This document shows positions 12,066 through 25,610 of a stretch of DNA of 64,000 nucleotides, piece after piece. The DNA is from Lates calcarifer. Lineage: Eukaryota; Chordata; Actinopteri; Centropomidae. Each line of letters begins with the position of its first letter. Position 1 is the first letter of the stretch. The position numbers were made by a program, and so were the translations under genes. The stretch spans positions 4,882,194-4,946,193 of the forward strand of contig NC_066852.1 of assembly GCF_001640805.2 (NCBI RefSeq). The letters are read 5' to 3'. The notes below the pieces were generated by a model. The model searched no databases, was not told the DNA's origin, and saw only the letters and a list, made by a program, of their open reading frames with translations.

Positions 12066-15000
12066 TATTAGTCTCTTGAAAAAGCATCACTCTTTGTGTT
12101 TGTCTGTGTACACAACCATCTACTGACTGGTTTCTGTGAGAGAGCTGCACTTCACATCATTGGACCATGTGCAGCACTAAAGCATTCCATTAACACAACA
12201 TCAAATGGGAACAGTGAATTAAAACAAATTAGTGTGTGTCTGTTTAGTGTTGGGGCAATGATGCGCTTCTTATGATCTAACAGCTCTGAGTGAGTGTGTT
12301 TTCACATAAGGTTATTTTTAAATTGATACAAGCTCAGTCTGCACTAAGCAGGCCTGACAAGAGAAGAGTGAGACAGAACCACTGATCTCTGTTCTGTTCA
12401 CATCCACCTTTTCCACCCTTTCCACAAAAAAAAAAAAAAAAAAAAAGAGGGATCCTTTTTTTTTCTGGATTGCCTCAGATCTGGTCGAGTCTCAGTCCAT
12501 CATCTATGTGCCTCTCTTTTTTTTCCCTTTATAGTTCTTGGGGATAACAAGGTTTGTGCTCATTGATGTGAAAAGAAACAGCCAATATCCAATATCAAAA
12601 AGGCATGAAACAGATAAGACAATTATTGAAATTGATCAGGGTAATCATCATCTGAATCTGACAGGTTAATCATGGTTTGTTTTCACACACAAGACAAAGA
12701 GAGAGAGACAGACAATGCAGGCTATTATTCATCTCCAGCACACTGATGTTTGGAAATGACATGGTAATTATTTCACCCTGGCCTTGAAGGATGATCTCAC
12801 ATCTATTTTGCCACAAGATTAACCACATTTAAAGATGAACTGAAGTCAGATCACCTCCCAGTGAGGTCTGTGCTGGATCCCTTCAGATGGGTTTGTGTGA
12901 AGTAGTTGCTGTCAATATGCACAAACAATCACAGGCTCATCACTTTCATCTCACTTGAAAGGTTGATAATGAACCAAATGTGAAAACACCTTGCTTAATA
13001 GCTTGGCCAGGAAACACACACACATTTCTTCTCTTTTTCTCACTTACAAACACACATGCCATAAATTCTACTGAGGTAAGAGTTAATTCTATATTTCTGC
13101 CTACATTTATTTTGTAGAACAGCCAAGCACAGTGTAAAAACTGGGTCATTTATTTTTTTTTTACTACCTCTAAGCAGTTGTTCACTGTGTTTCATTATTT
13201 AATGGCACAGCAATTACCACCTTAAAGTGATATTTAGATCTGGCCATGGATGTGCATTTGTGTTCACTGTAGTGACAGTGTAAGCAGTGCTCATTGACAG
13301 AAACCCATGCTATACCACACAGCTCTATTAGTGGGTGATTCCCAGCGCTCCACAGGTTTCTGAAAGGACAGCACAGACAGCTTAATGTTCATGCAGTTTA
13401 TTGCTTTGTCCTTGATAGTTGTGATATTGTTTTTATGCCATTTCAAAATGCAATAAAATTTAATTTCTCAAGCCAAGCACACTATTACTGAGGACAAACC
13501 CATATAAGAGCTTACCTGTAGAGCAAAGACACATTTGTACAAACCAGCAAGGCTGCTGGTAAAATATAACGTTATGCATTTCTAGATTAAATGAAAATGA
13601 ATTTTGTTTGTTTGTTTGTTTGTTTGTTTGTTTTCATATATAACCAGATGTGTTTAGGTGGTTGTATAGCTGATAATCCACTTGATGACAATAACAATGT
13701 CACTGACAGTTATGGCAGTGATTCAGAGTTGAGACTGTTCTGAGCAGCACAGACTTCAGACTGAACTGAACACATTAATATTCTGATTTCAGATGCATCA
13801 TTAAGAGGAAGCCTGCTAATTGTCAATTACAAACAACAGCATTGTTTATTAATTGTCATGAGGGCTGTGGTTATAGACAAAACGTTGCAAACTGCAAAGC
13901 TCTGAGCTGAACTGGATGAGGTATTCTGAGCTGGAAAGCAGTCAGCATGTGTCTGATCGCTGCTGGAAATCCTGCTAGATTACATTTGCTAAAGTTTTGA
14001 CCTCGGTCCGAGCCCTGTGCGGTCAAAAAGAAAGTATCATCTTCATTTCCTTGTTCTGAAATCCCTGCTGTTCCAAACATGCAAACAGAGAAGACGTGGA
14101 TAAATCCTACACAGGCTGCTTCTTTAAAGGTTTAATTTGGATTTTATTCTGACCTAGAGCCTTTTGTATTACTTAGCACCAGTGTTTTCAACACATTATG
14201 GGCTCTGGTAGCCTCAAGGTTAGACAAGCTGGCTTGCTGAGCAGTTAAGTAAACACAACCACATTACATTTAGTGTAATGTCTTACTGTTGCACGGCACA
14301 GTTATTTGCAGTGGTATGGCTCATTTAGTTGAGAAAACTCTAATAAGCTCTCAGCTGGACCCTATATTGTCCTGTTGTTTACTGGACTCATCCTCTACTG
14401 TAAAAGTTAAGCTAAATACAGTAACACCCTGTTTATACACCCAGGCTCCTCAGGAGTTTAGCTGAACACTGATTGTTTCTCCCCATGCTGTATGCTTCCA
14501 ACAGTGACATGCACCATGACCAGGAAAAGTGAATATGCCAGTAGATAATATAACTATTTCAATGGGAAATGAGCAACTTCCATAATTGAAAATAATTGTC
14601 CATCTCTCTGAGAAACAGTAGACAGATGTATTTCAGTTTCATTCTGCATGGCATTAAAAAAGTCAGCCTCTGTGCTGCCTTATTAGAGCAAATGCAAATG
14701 CTCCAAACTCCTACCGAGCTTGACTTTTAAAAAGGATATGCAAGACACACTGCAAGTCCCATTCAAGCCAAACTTATAATGATAAAACCTAGCAACCCAG
14801 GAAGAGGAGCCTGGAAATACACAAGTAAAATATTCCTGATCCACTCTGAAAGTTCAGCTCGGAAACTGCACTGAAAAGGCCTGAATACACATAAATTTTC
14901 CTGTTTCTGTCTAACTCCAGTCAGCCAATTCTGAATCAAAGCCCATGAAGGCTTATATTTTGGCAGTTGCGCTGCATATTTATGTTGATCTGACCAATTC

Positions 15001-16680
15001 CACTGTCTGTTTGAAGACTGCATAGGGATTGCAGGGCTCATTCTTTCTCTCAGCCCAAGCAAACATGGGTCCAGTTGGAACATGGGCTGATTTGGGAAAA
15101 AAAAAAAAAAAAAAAAAAAAAAACTGTTGGTATATTTCTTTTCTTTGTCTCCATATGTGCAAGGCAAGAAAGCAGTCTTTGAAGAAAACTTAATACCATT
15201 TCAGAAAAATGACTGAGCTTGTGTTGCACCTACCTGATAGTACTATTAATTTTAGATGTTGTGACATTTGTGTAATTTGCATTGCAGTCTGGATGGGATC
15301 ATTTTTGAATGTGAACTTTGGTTATACATGAGAAATAAAACTTTTGTCTCAACTGCCAGGGGGTTATCATAGCAGACGCATGAGATAGTGTCATTATCTG
15401 ATGGGATTTTTTTTTTTTTATTATTTTACTAAAATTTTTTTTGATGATTCATATAAATAAAATTTTGACCTATGCCTGGCTACAAGTTCACAGAGCTCTC
15501 TTCAGTGGGATTGTTCACAAGTGGAGGGAGACATCATGCTATTTGAGTCCCTGCATTGTAAAGGATTGTTGGTTCATATGTATTTTCTTGATGAAAAAAA
15601 GTGTGTGCTCATATTTAAGACTGATAATAATAAAATGTTGTATCTTAAGATTATGTGTTTTCATTTAATGACAATGCAAGATTCAGACTGGGTCTTTTCC
15701 CATACTGCACTGCCAAGAGACATTTCCAGGGTACACAAACAGCAGAGTTCCCTTTAGTGGCACCTTTCCAGTAACAAGACAAACCTATTGATTTCCGTAT
15801 CCCTCAGAAGTCCTGACCTTGGACTGAGCTCATTGTGGTGTGTCCGCTACATTACCAACAACAGCTAACTGCAATTCTTTAAATGACACACGTGTGTTTG
15901 AGGCTGAATACAGTGTATTTTAAAGACTCTGGTACATCAATTATGTACAACCACTGCAGGAGGTCTGCTATAATGCTCTGAATCTTTTCTCTTCCTCCAC
16001 CATGAATGTTAATTGCATACTACAGCTGCATGCAAAAGCAATTCCCTATTCTCATTCATTTGCTGTAAGAATGATACATGTAACAAGAATCTGTGAGGCA
16101 TCACAGGCAGTGATGCTTGTGACCTGAAGCAATGCTTTACAGTGTTATAAATAATGTACAACATGTACAGTACATGATATGTACAGTATTTCAGGTTTCT
16201 GCTTTTTATCACATTTTTTACAGAGCGACAGAAGAAAAAGGGCTTTGCAGTTGAAACCCTACCGCTCTGCTTCAGCTTCAACAAATATTTAATTCATGCA
16301 AACATCTGCTCTCTGCAGCTGAGAGTTGCTCCATACACCAGAGACCTGAAAAAGCAATGACACTGTTAGAAAGATAAGATTTTTCCTTGCCTTATGTTAA
16401 AGGCCTGTGTCCCAAAAATCAGAGCTAACACAGAAATAGAGACTGCCCTCTGCTGTGAAAAACAACCCCCACAGGTTGTCTAAGCAGCAGCTTATTTCAG
16501 CCCATAGTTAAATTTAATTATTAGGAGGGGTACATGGATGGATCAACAAAACACAGGACTTTCATGCAAATGATTGCTGTTCCTTTCCCATGTGAAACTG
16601 AAACCAATAATCAGTGTTGTTTCTTTTATCTATGATTGTCCCATAACCTTCACTGCATGTTAACCTTATCTACAAGTACC
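10276..16680. other. Intergenic, no gene recognised
   Basis: AT-rich sequence with long mononucleotide runs (T at 12027-12060, A at 12427-12446 and 15097-15123) and a (GTTT)n run at 13604-13634. No coding exon was recognised. Higher-complexity blocks near 12640-12860, 13690-14080 and 14760-15090 may be conserved non-coding elements; this rests only on texture. Confidence 0.55.
11459..11464 (+). terminator. Candidate polyadenylation signal of the plus-strand gene
   Basis: This is the first AATAAA I find downstream of the stop at 10143-10145, about 1.3 kb away and inside an A-rich run. The A-rich context makes a chance match likely. The 3' UTR end is unresolved. Confidence 0.2.
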
Positions 16681-16683
16681 TAT

Positions 16684-16768
16684 TTTAAAGAGTATGGTCT
16701 AGACCTGCCTTGAGATGACTTTTGTTGTCGTATGGCGCTATACAAATAAATTGAATTAATTTAATTAC
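16684..16768 (+). repeat. LINE/SINE-type 3' tail, copy 1
   Basis: It matches 55070-55165: AGAGTATGGTCTAGACCTGC, then TTGAGATGAC, TTGTTGT, TATGGCGCTAT and a TTGAAT-rich end. This sequence class is the common 3' tail of teleost LINE and SINE elements (established knowledge, recalled). Confidence 0.7.
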
Positions 16769-16777
16769 ATGGTCCTC

Positions 16778-16965
16778 TAACTTTAAGGATGTACATATTT
16801 TAACCCAAACCATCACTTTTCCCTAAACCTAACCAAGATGTTTTGTGCCCAAACTTAACCAAACTTCGACCATTCCATAAGCTTAACCACACGTTTATTA
16901 TTGTAACCGTGATGACAAAGGTCTGGTACACCTGCCATCATAGACAGTAGGTACTATTTCAGGAG
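16778..16965 (-). repeat. Dispersed repeat family R, copy 1 (inverted)
   Basis: On the minus strand it reads GTCATCACGGTTACAATAAT, then GTGTGGTTAAG and GGTTAGGTTTAGGG, in the same order as 23250-23340 and, in part, 59510-59560 and 63150-63190. A four-copy family in one window indicates an interspersed repeat of unknown class. Confidence 0.6.
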
Positions 16966-19900
16966 ATGTTCTTATGGGTCATGTCAGAGGGTAGGGACAA
17001 ATGACCTATATGGTCATTGAGGTTGGAAGACTTGTTGGAAAATGTACAATTTCTGGCCATTCCAGGCTATTGTTCAGTTATAGGTCACTTAATATCAATT
17101 GAACTGATGAGGAATTGGGACAGTTACACACAAAATACTCAAACCAGCATAACCAACGGCTCAGTGTTTGTGCTGGCGATGTAGCAAGGACTGTGATCAC
17201 ATAGGGCTGAGCACTATGGCCAAACACATCCTGCTATATGTACTTTTGCAATATTTATTAGTATGTAAGTTCAATGCTATTAATGCAGAGGGAAACACAT
17301 TCAGCATGTTTGTTAGACCTCAAGGAGACACACATTGTGTTATGGTGAGTAAAACTGGACATAAACTTAACCTGTTTGTTTACAAGAAAACTCCACATGA
17401 CACCTTTTAAGGGATATATTCAGTTTAGGATTTAATCATATATAAACTACAAGGTTTGTTTATGTGTGGTCTGTATGGTTCTTTTGAATCAAATATTTGA
17501 TACTCTCCACAACCATGGTACAACAGGCTCATGTAAGGCTCTCCTGTGTAGCCAGACAACATGTAAGTAGTGGTAGAAAAGTGTTCTTCCACTACAGCCT
17601 TGGCTTTTCTACATAAAGCCAAGGCTGTGCTGTTTTTTTTTTTGTTTTTTTTTTTTTAAAAAAAAAGGTTTCTGTAATCTGTCTTTATACCCAGAGTCAA
17701 CCACATTAGACATGACACCAGTTAGAATGGTGGAAACAGATGTCTTATCTTTTGCCATAAATATGAAACTGCACTTGCTGTATCCCTGCTTCTTTTTGAG
17801 CTCTTATTATAATGGAGGAATGAATGAAAAGGCAGACACAAGCAACCATTGCTGGGGTTTGAGCTAATGTTACCACAAGAGGCTTGTTTGCAAGCCTGAC
17901 TGCTACTGCCTGACTGTTCTACTACGAGCAGTTTGGAAGTGCAGATTTTGGCTTTCTTCACTATTTTTCCAGCTTTAGAAATATGAACCATTTCATCATC
18001 CTGTCTGGCCATGTGACTCTCCTCACCATTACTCATTTTCATAATTCAACATGTGCATGTGTAAAACTGAACTCAAAAGCACCCTGCAAATGTATATGGT
18101 CTCTGCAAGCTAATCTACTAAAAGCCTATCTTGGAGCAATTGCATTGAAATTACTTGGAGCCCAGAATCTGATGTGACCAAACTTTTATTCTTTTGCTCT
18201 TGTCTCAGGTAAGAATACACACCAGGTAAGTGCACTAAGTCACCTGGTACTGGGAGTTAACGTCGTTCTTCAGATGCACTTGATTAAGTTTTCTAAGCAG
18301 ACAGTCCAACAGGACTAGTACTTTCCTCAAAGCCCCCATGAATGGAAGGAATCCATATTTCCTGTATGGCCACTTAACCAGAACACACTGACTCTGTCAC
18401 CTTTGACCCTTCAAGCCCCTTTGCAGTCAGGGACCAGCAACCTCAACATCATAATACACCAGGAGGAACCTGTCATCCATGGAGATTAGCTGGCACAAAC
18501 TTTTGATCTTACTGTGCGCCCTGACCTCTGGGACTGAAGTAGATCACCAGGCAAACCAGAATAAGAGCAACCTACAGCTTTATCCACATCAAGGAGAGCC
18601 AAACCTTCCTGCACACCATGTGATGGCCAAAGGACACAGACCAGAGCACCCCAAACATGGTTTGACCACACACACACATAGAAGTGCAAATACACAACTG
18701 GTGCACACAGCCATATCTCCCCCATTCAACTGTCCTCAATCCAATAAGTGCATTCACAACATAACAAAAACAAAAATATTGGTACATCAATACTTTCAGA
18801 GGTGGAGCACTGGACACTGACTGACCCACCAGGACTCTGCAAGCCTTGTGATTGACCAGGATGCATTCTTGGGTGGTGAGACCAAAACTCTGAGAAAAAA
18901 AAGAAAGAAAGAAAGAAAAAAAGTGTCTTCACTTTGACAGCAGTTTGTGAGGACTCCTTCTCCAACTGACCCACTCCAGATCCAGACTTTAAAGAATAAC
19001 TTTAATCAACATTTCACAAATACTGTAAGCTGTCGTACCATTTATCTGACTCACTGCTTCTAGGAGTAACAGTCATTTCATCTATCTTAGGTCTCATATA
19101 CCATTTCCAAAAATAGATTTAACACTATGCTACCCATTTATTTACTCACCATAATTTTGTATTTGTTATTCCCCTTTGCTTGTCTGTCTGTGTTAAGTAT
19201 TTGTCACTGTTATGTTACTAATAAATCTGTGTAATCAAATTGATTTGGTTTGTTCTTTCCTGTACTTGCATTTCAATCACTTAACTTTAGATTTACATTG
19301 CAAACAATAATAAAGACTGATGAAGACACATGCATCTGTGAAGTATTAATTAAGAATAATAATAATCACAGTTCCAATAGACCTCTCTTGTTTGGCCAGC
19401 AAGATGGACTATTCCCCTATTATTGTACATTTTCTGTCGTTATCTCACTGGACTAATAACTCCATATGTATATTATGAATTCACACATTCAAAATTCAGT
19501 TATATTCCAAAATAATTATTGTGCATTTCTTTAAATGCACTCATAAATCATTAGCAATCCAATGAAAAATGATAACAAATGAAAGGTGATAAAGTAAAAA
19601 CCAACATAAATCAGTTCAGTGAGATGGGCCATCACAAACCACCAGAACAGCTGGACAGCATTGCAGTCCAAAATGTTTTAAAGTTAGGGTTAGCAATTAT
19701 ACTCTTATGCGCTATTTAGATTCAGGGAATATCACCCTATAGTCTGCTGCCCCCTCTGTGTATGTGCTGAAAAAGGGTGTTTCTGCATAGCCTTGGCTCT
19801 AGAATTGGGATATAAATGAAGTGGATCACTACGATCCATTCCAGCCATTCATGGCATTTGTATTTGTGCACAGAAGGTAGGAGGGTATAGAAGGGGAAAA

Positions 19901-21659
19901 AAGCCTAGGAGGAAATGGACAAATATGGAGAAATGTACATTTAAAAATAAATGCTAGGACAGAGCCAGTAGGTCAGTATTGTTTTGTCCTGTTTGTTCTT
20001 GGTTTAATTTGGAGGGCTGTCAACAGCTACTGTGTTGGATCTGAGAAACCATCTTATCTGCTCTGCATATTAGCTCCGTCATTGTGATGTTTGTCCTGAC
20101 AATGTTTGCAAAGGCTTTTATAGACACAAAGACCTGAAAACAAAAGTTTGTAAGCACAGTGGGATTGATGCATAATTTGAAATGCTATGCCAGGTGAAGT
20201 TTCCTTCCTTGTTAGCTAAGCTACAACTCTACACACCTGTCTTCAGTCAGTGTGGTGCTGTAAAAAACAATAAACTACTAACTCTTGTCTGTTTGTATTT
20301 TGTTATGTTGCAGGTGCTGTGATTGTCTGCATGGTATCCCTTTGATGACATGTATATGCTTCAGCAATTAAAAAGGGGACACACATGATTGCACCAGTTA
20401 GCTCTTGCACTAGTTGTTAGTGTGGGTTTCCTGTCATACATGTTTGGGGGCAAAGCTTCTGAAGGTGCACTGAAGGGAGAGTTGTGTTTGTTACACTGCC
20501 TTTGTCCGTTTCAAGAGCAAGAGTATTGTTTGTATGATGTGTTGATTCCTTCAAAGAACAGCTGAGACTGATGGGAATGTCAGCAAGAATAGTTTGTCAT
20601 TAACCAAAGTAATGTAAGAATTTACACTTTTACCTGATCAATGCATGATTACTATTCATCCTGAGGGAAACATTAATGTGTGTACCCAGTTTCCTGGCAA
20701 TCCATACAATAGAGTCATTACACTCAAAGCTACAAATGTCATTTATATATCTTCTAAGAGCTGATATTACTGTAAATAACACAGTGGCAAAATGTTCTGC
20801 AGCATCCATCTCGCTAAAGTAAAGTTAAACTTTTTAAACTTTACTCTCTTTCCAAAACTCTATCTGCCAAGTGTGCTACTTGAGAGTCTGTGCAAGTTAA
20901 CTTTTAACCATAGTTCAGACCTAAGTCAAAAAGCCATAGGTATAATCTAACCCTGTACACAGTATCCAGCATAACTTCCTGAGTTTTGACATGATGAAAT
21001 ATTTCTCTTTAATTTTAAACTTTTCTGTGTATCTTGCTATTCTCAACCCCTAAACTGGATATTGTGTGTGAAAACCCAGTGTCAGGTGTGTGTGTGTGTG
21101 AAAAGAAATTCTGCTCTCTGGTAAGGAGGTTTGTACTAGCCAGTGGACATCTTGATTAGATGGCCTTTCTCAAGCTTAGAACCTGCTCAGGTTTCTGTTG
21201 TTAAAGTTTTCCATAACTTGTTTTAGTAGACTTGTAGTGTTTATATGAAGTACTTTACTGTTTTTATAGAACTCCATGCGTCAGTGTCAGGAAGACCGAC
21301 CTGACTGTTCCATCTCTGCACAGTGGGTGGTGGTCTTGGTCGAGAACAAAGCCTGAGGCTGAGACTGTCTGTTGTTGAGGCCTTCTGTTGAAACATGGAC
21401 ATATGTGAGTTTCATACACTGACACTAACAGCTCAACACACTGCAATTTGGTCTGAAAACATGCAAATAAATAAAACACAAACTAACAACCCAAGAAAAC
21501 ATCTTGACCAAATTGACAACACATGTATGGCATTTTAAAAAGAATTACTGCAAAGTGAGAAAACACAACAAAATATAGACACGTGGTTCAAATACAGAGA
21601 ACACAATTAAATACTGAAGAAGAGAAAGAAAGATGAGGCCATACCCGTCTCAGTACACC
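16966..21659. other. Intergenic, no gene recognised
   Basis: This contains a T/A tract at 17631-17667 and an (A)n(GAAA)n tract near 18893-18920. An open frame at 18479-18820 starts with a leader-like hydrophobic stretch, and 19030-19116 could encode one hydrophobic segment, but the two are in different frames with stops between. AATAAA occurs near 19220. This could be a degraded retroelement; I cannot assign it. Confidence 0.45.
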
Positions 21660-22110
21660 GACTTTTGGTACAGGCCATGCTTATCTCTCCCCTTGACGAC
21701 TACAATGCTCTTCTTGCGGGCCTTCCTTCATGGACAGTGAAACCTTTGCAATGCAGTGGCACATCTGGTCACATGGCTCCACTGCTCATTGACCTTCACT
21801 GGCTACCTATGGCCTTTGGTTCTGCACCCATCTACTTGAACTCAATCATACAGTCTTATGCACCTTCTTGGCTACTACTCTCCTCCAATGAACATTGTCT
21901 GGTATTACAACGCCTGCACACAAGGCAATCACAGTCCAGACTGTTCTGGTTTGTGGTTTTCCAATGGTGAAACAACCAACCACATGCTATCAGAGCATGG
22001 GCATCCCTCACTATTTTCAAGAACCTCTTAATGACTCATCTCCTCTGAGAGCACCTCCTCTCTAATGCCCCAGCATAGTGCCTTCATTGCAATTCAGTGT
22101 CAATTAGATT
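21650..22110 (+). mobile_element. L2/CR1-like LINE relic, C-terminal ORF2 region
   Basis: The frame at 21665-21970 reads DDYNALLAGLP, then LHWLP and APIYL with SYAPSW. This is the order of the C-terminal segment typical of fish L2/CR1-like ORF2 proteins (DYCNSLLAGLP ... LHWLPV ... Y.P.R). Frame breaks follow and there is no reverse transcriptase domain here, so it is a 5'-truncated dead copy. Confidence 0.75.
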
Positions 22111-23240
22111 AGTGCAACTGAAGTTTGGCCTATGGTTTTAATTACTTGGAATCATCCAGTGAAGACCATGAATATGCATGACTGATTTCATGACAGTCTA
22201 TGAAATCGTTGTTGAAATATGGCAACACTCTCTCCTAAACAATAAGTTCATATACAACTAATTTGCAGTAGTAAGATGCTATGTAAGTAAATGTAATGTT
22301 GCAAGATTTAATTTGATATTTTTAAAATCAAAATAAAAAGTAAACACCAATTGAATGTATCTGGAAATTTTCTCTGTCTCTGCATTTTATTGATTTAACA
22401 ATTGCTTCCTCTAAAGGTTTTAGTTAAGGTTGGGGAACGATCATCTGACATACATTACAATGTTTAGCTATTACCTATAGAGACAGTGACTAGACTCAGT
22501 CTGCCAGCAGAATTTCTGAAAATGCTAATTGACAGTATGTACAGTATTCATGTTGCAGAGCACCCACGTAGAGGCCCATGATAGACATTTAAACACTGGA
22601 GAAATGTCTTGCAGTCTACCGTATAAGTCCCAGTTGGAGTCATCTCTTCCCTCATGCTCTCCTCACTATATTTAAACCTAATTAATGTCAAAATGGAGTA
22701 AAAACAATTAAAGATCTGTCTCCAAAAGTTGTTGGTTTTTCTCTCCACTCTCCTCATTTCCTCTCTCATTGAGGCGAGCCGACGATCTTAATGGCTGGTA
22801 AACATCTTTTGATTGGCCTGATTGTCTCACAGGACTGTGAGTGTACTGTAGCTGAGCGGAGATGAGAAGAACTGAGAAGGAACAGTGCAGTGCTTATCAA
22901 AAGCAAAGAGAATAACATCTGTGCTGAAAGAAGCCAGACTGCAGCTTCCTCCATGCAAATCAGATGAAACAGCAATTTCCAGATTCACAATTAGATGTTG
23001 TTACAGTGCCACATGTCACTCACTAAGAAAGCACTGCTTACAGTGTAGTCAAGAACGAATGATGATTTACATAAATACAGATGCTTCCCAATTAATTGAG
23101 ACTTTGGATTTACAGAGTAAGTTTGTGAGGGATGTATGGGAAGGGGGTTGTCTACGAAGACCTTTTCCTAAAGTACTGTCCCTATCGGCAGCAGAACATA
23201 TTGCAGTGTGGCAGCATGCCAGCCGTAAGGCTGTGCTAGC
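22111..23240. other. Intergenic, no gene recognised
   Basis: No transposon or exon was recognised. The open frame 22885-23343 runs into repeat family R and shows no family likeness. Confidence 0.5.
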
Positions 23241-23244
23241 GACA

Positions 23245-23570
23245 GCATACCAGAACTTCATTGGCATGGTAACACTAATAAATGTGTGGTTAATGTTACT
23301 GAGTGGTCTTTGGTTAGGTTTAGGCATAAAAGTACCAGGTTAGCTTTAGAAAAAGCTTTTGGCTAAAATTGCTTCTCAAAGAAACAACAATAACTATCAT
23401 GTTCTAAACAGGAATTGAACCTATGTCTCTCCCATGAGGGTCCCGTGCTTGTTTGACCCATCTATCCATCCCAGCCACCTCCTAACATGCATTTTTTCAC
23501 TATCCATACAACATGTACTTAGTAGATCATAATTACTATGGCCACTAGATGTTGCTTGTACAAACAGTGT
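23245..23570 (+). repeat. Dispersed repeat family R, copy 2 (longest)
   Basis: It contains GGTAACACTAATAAATGTGT, GGTTAGGTTTAGGCATAAAA, a GTTTGACCCATC box and CATAATTACTATGGCCACTA followed by GATGT. Parts recur at 16778-16965 (inverted), 59510-59740 and 63140-63320. No coding capacity was seen. Confidence 0.65.
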
Positions 23571-25134
23571 ATGTGGAGGACAGTCTCCATGACAATACTT
23601 CCATAGTTCCTTTACCTCTTCCAGTGTCTGACAGTGTTCACCCCAAAATCCTTTCCTTTAAATCTCTAGACGACATGATATCAGCATATATTTGGAATAT
23701 ATATACCAGGGTATCTTGAGTAACCCAAACACTATGGTGGTATGTCACTTCCTAAATTCCAGAGACATGACATACGACACAGCAGCCTCTGCATTGGTTG
23801 ACATCAGTTCCATCTTGCCAGGTCTTCCTTTTATATGGAGCAGTGAAACAGCTTAAGCCTTAAATATTTTTTAAAATATATTTTTGTTTTGACTAGTTAG
23901 TTAGTTGACCAGTTTGGTCCTCCACATTCCAGTATCTACAGATGAGGCAATACTGTAAATACCCCTCCAGGAAGCCCACCTCCACACACTATGGTGACAT
24001 GTTACTTTAATCCATTGACAAAAGGGGCGGCTTCCACACTGTATGACATTACATCAAAATTTGAGTCACTTTCCTTGAGTGTTAAGTCTGACTGGGAGAA
24101 AGACCTTGGTGTATCTTTTTCAAATAACATCTGCAACACCAGCTATCGTGTGCACAGCACCCTTTAATACAGTTTAAAATACTTTATTAAATCCACTGTT
24201 CAAATATTAAAGTGTCCAAAATATACACTGAAGTCAAGAATGCATCAAGAATGCAAAGATAAAATGTTGAGATGATATATTGATTTATAATGGTAAGGGT
24301 GCGACCCTTTTCCCTACAAACTACATTTGTTCATATGCAACTAATTAGCCACAGGAACTGCATTATATGGGAAATGTAACTGCAGCCAGATCAAGTTATA
24401 TTAACACAATGAGGAAGTGTTGTTAATTTACATATTTGGCAAGTAACAAATATGTTCACACTCAACATACCAATAAAATGTTCATAGAAAATTCATTAAG
24501 TTGTTATTATTATTTTATTATTAAAATATTTGATCTTGCATCACAGTTTCTATTGCTTATTATACTTTCTTGCATGTTTAGACAGAAAAATGTTCTCAGT
24601 GACTTTAGACCAAACATGTTTATTCACATGCTGGAGACATATGACTGGAAAATTCATATACATGGAAAACAGACTTTGGGTAGTGGTATGATTAAGAAAC
24701 TAGTTTTTCTTTGTTTGTTTTGATTTTTATTTATTTTTTGTTGTTGTTTTGTTTCTTGATACTGACAGGATTAACTGTGCTGACTTGTTGAAACAAAAAC
24801 AAGCAACAGGTGCAGATGTTATATAGATATTTTGTCTGTACAGTTCAGTTTTACACTGTTTTTACTGCCATATCTATTATTTAAAAGCATGATTTCACAC
24901 ATTTCCCTTTTTTAATTGAAGGAGTATTTAGTCTGTGATAAGGTTTTACAGCCTGACAGAATATAATTGAATCGTGTCCTCTGGTCTTTCTTAAGAGGAG
25001 GTCCTTTTTTGTGATATATCCTGCATCTTTACATCTGTGAATGTTTGACATTATTAGTTTTCAAGAGCAACTATGGGCAGCCAATTAAGAGAGAAAAATG
25101 AACATAACTGTTTAACCACAGAAATTGAAATTAC

Positions 25135-25179
<45 letters not shown>

Positions 25180-25340
25180 TTATATATAGTAGAATTGGTG
25201 CAACTACAGCTGCAGAAACAATCAATAAAGGACGCTAAAAAACAACAACAACAATAATAAACAACAATTGTCTTGTAATGTTTAGCTTGGTCGTGTGTCC
25301 TAAACAACTTAATTCTGCTAGCTACGTATATTCCTGTTCA
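23571..25340. other. Intergenic, with a possible LINE scrap and a (CA)n run
   Basis: At 24050-24190 a plus frame resembles the linker after LINE reverse transcriptase (KDLGVSF-like), but it is too short to be sure. A (CA)n microsatellite occupies 25138-25174. Positions 25190-25215 repeat 26 bases of the downstream recombinase relic. Confidence 0.4.
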
Positions 25341-25344
25341 TGAA

Positions 25345-25610
25345 AAGTTCAAAACTATGTGTCAATGCCCCTGTTCATCAGTGAAACCCACAATGAGATC
25401 CTGGTTTTTCTCAAAGCTTTTTGATCTCTGCCTGAGCTGCGGCCTACCACCTAAGCGCTATTCCCTTCCCTCTTTTAGAATTGGTGCAACTACAGCTGCA
25501 GCTCTCCATCTGCCTACCTCAACACTTAAATCCCTGGGCTATTCATTTTCTCCCTACCAACATTATGTCAGGCTCCATAAGAGGAAAATCCTGACTGCGC
25601 AAAAGCAGGA
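25345..25610 (+). mobile_element. DIRS/Ngaro-type tyrosine recombinase relic, C-terminal end
   Basis: The plus frame from 25357 reads MRSWFFSKL, GLPPKRYS, then PSFRIGATTAAALHLP, TLKSLGY and YQHYVR. This is the C-terminal box of tyrosine recombinases encoded by teleost DIRS/Ngaro retroelements (HSFRIGAATTAAA ... LGRW ... YQxYIR). The catalytic-box histidine before SFRIG is replaced by proline, the LGRW tryptophan is lost and upstream pieces are in other frames, so it is inactive. Confidence 0.75.

Noticed and set aside
24050..24190. Possible LINE linker (KDLGVSF-like)
   Set aside because: Too short and too diverged to annotate as an element; noted only in the interval description.
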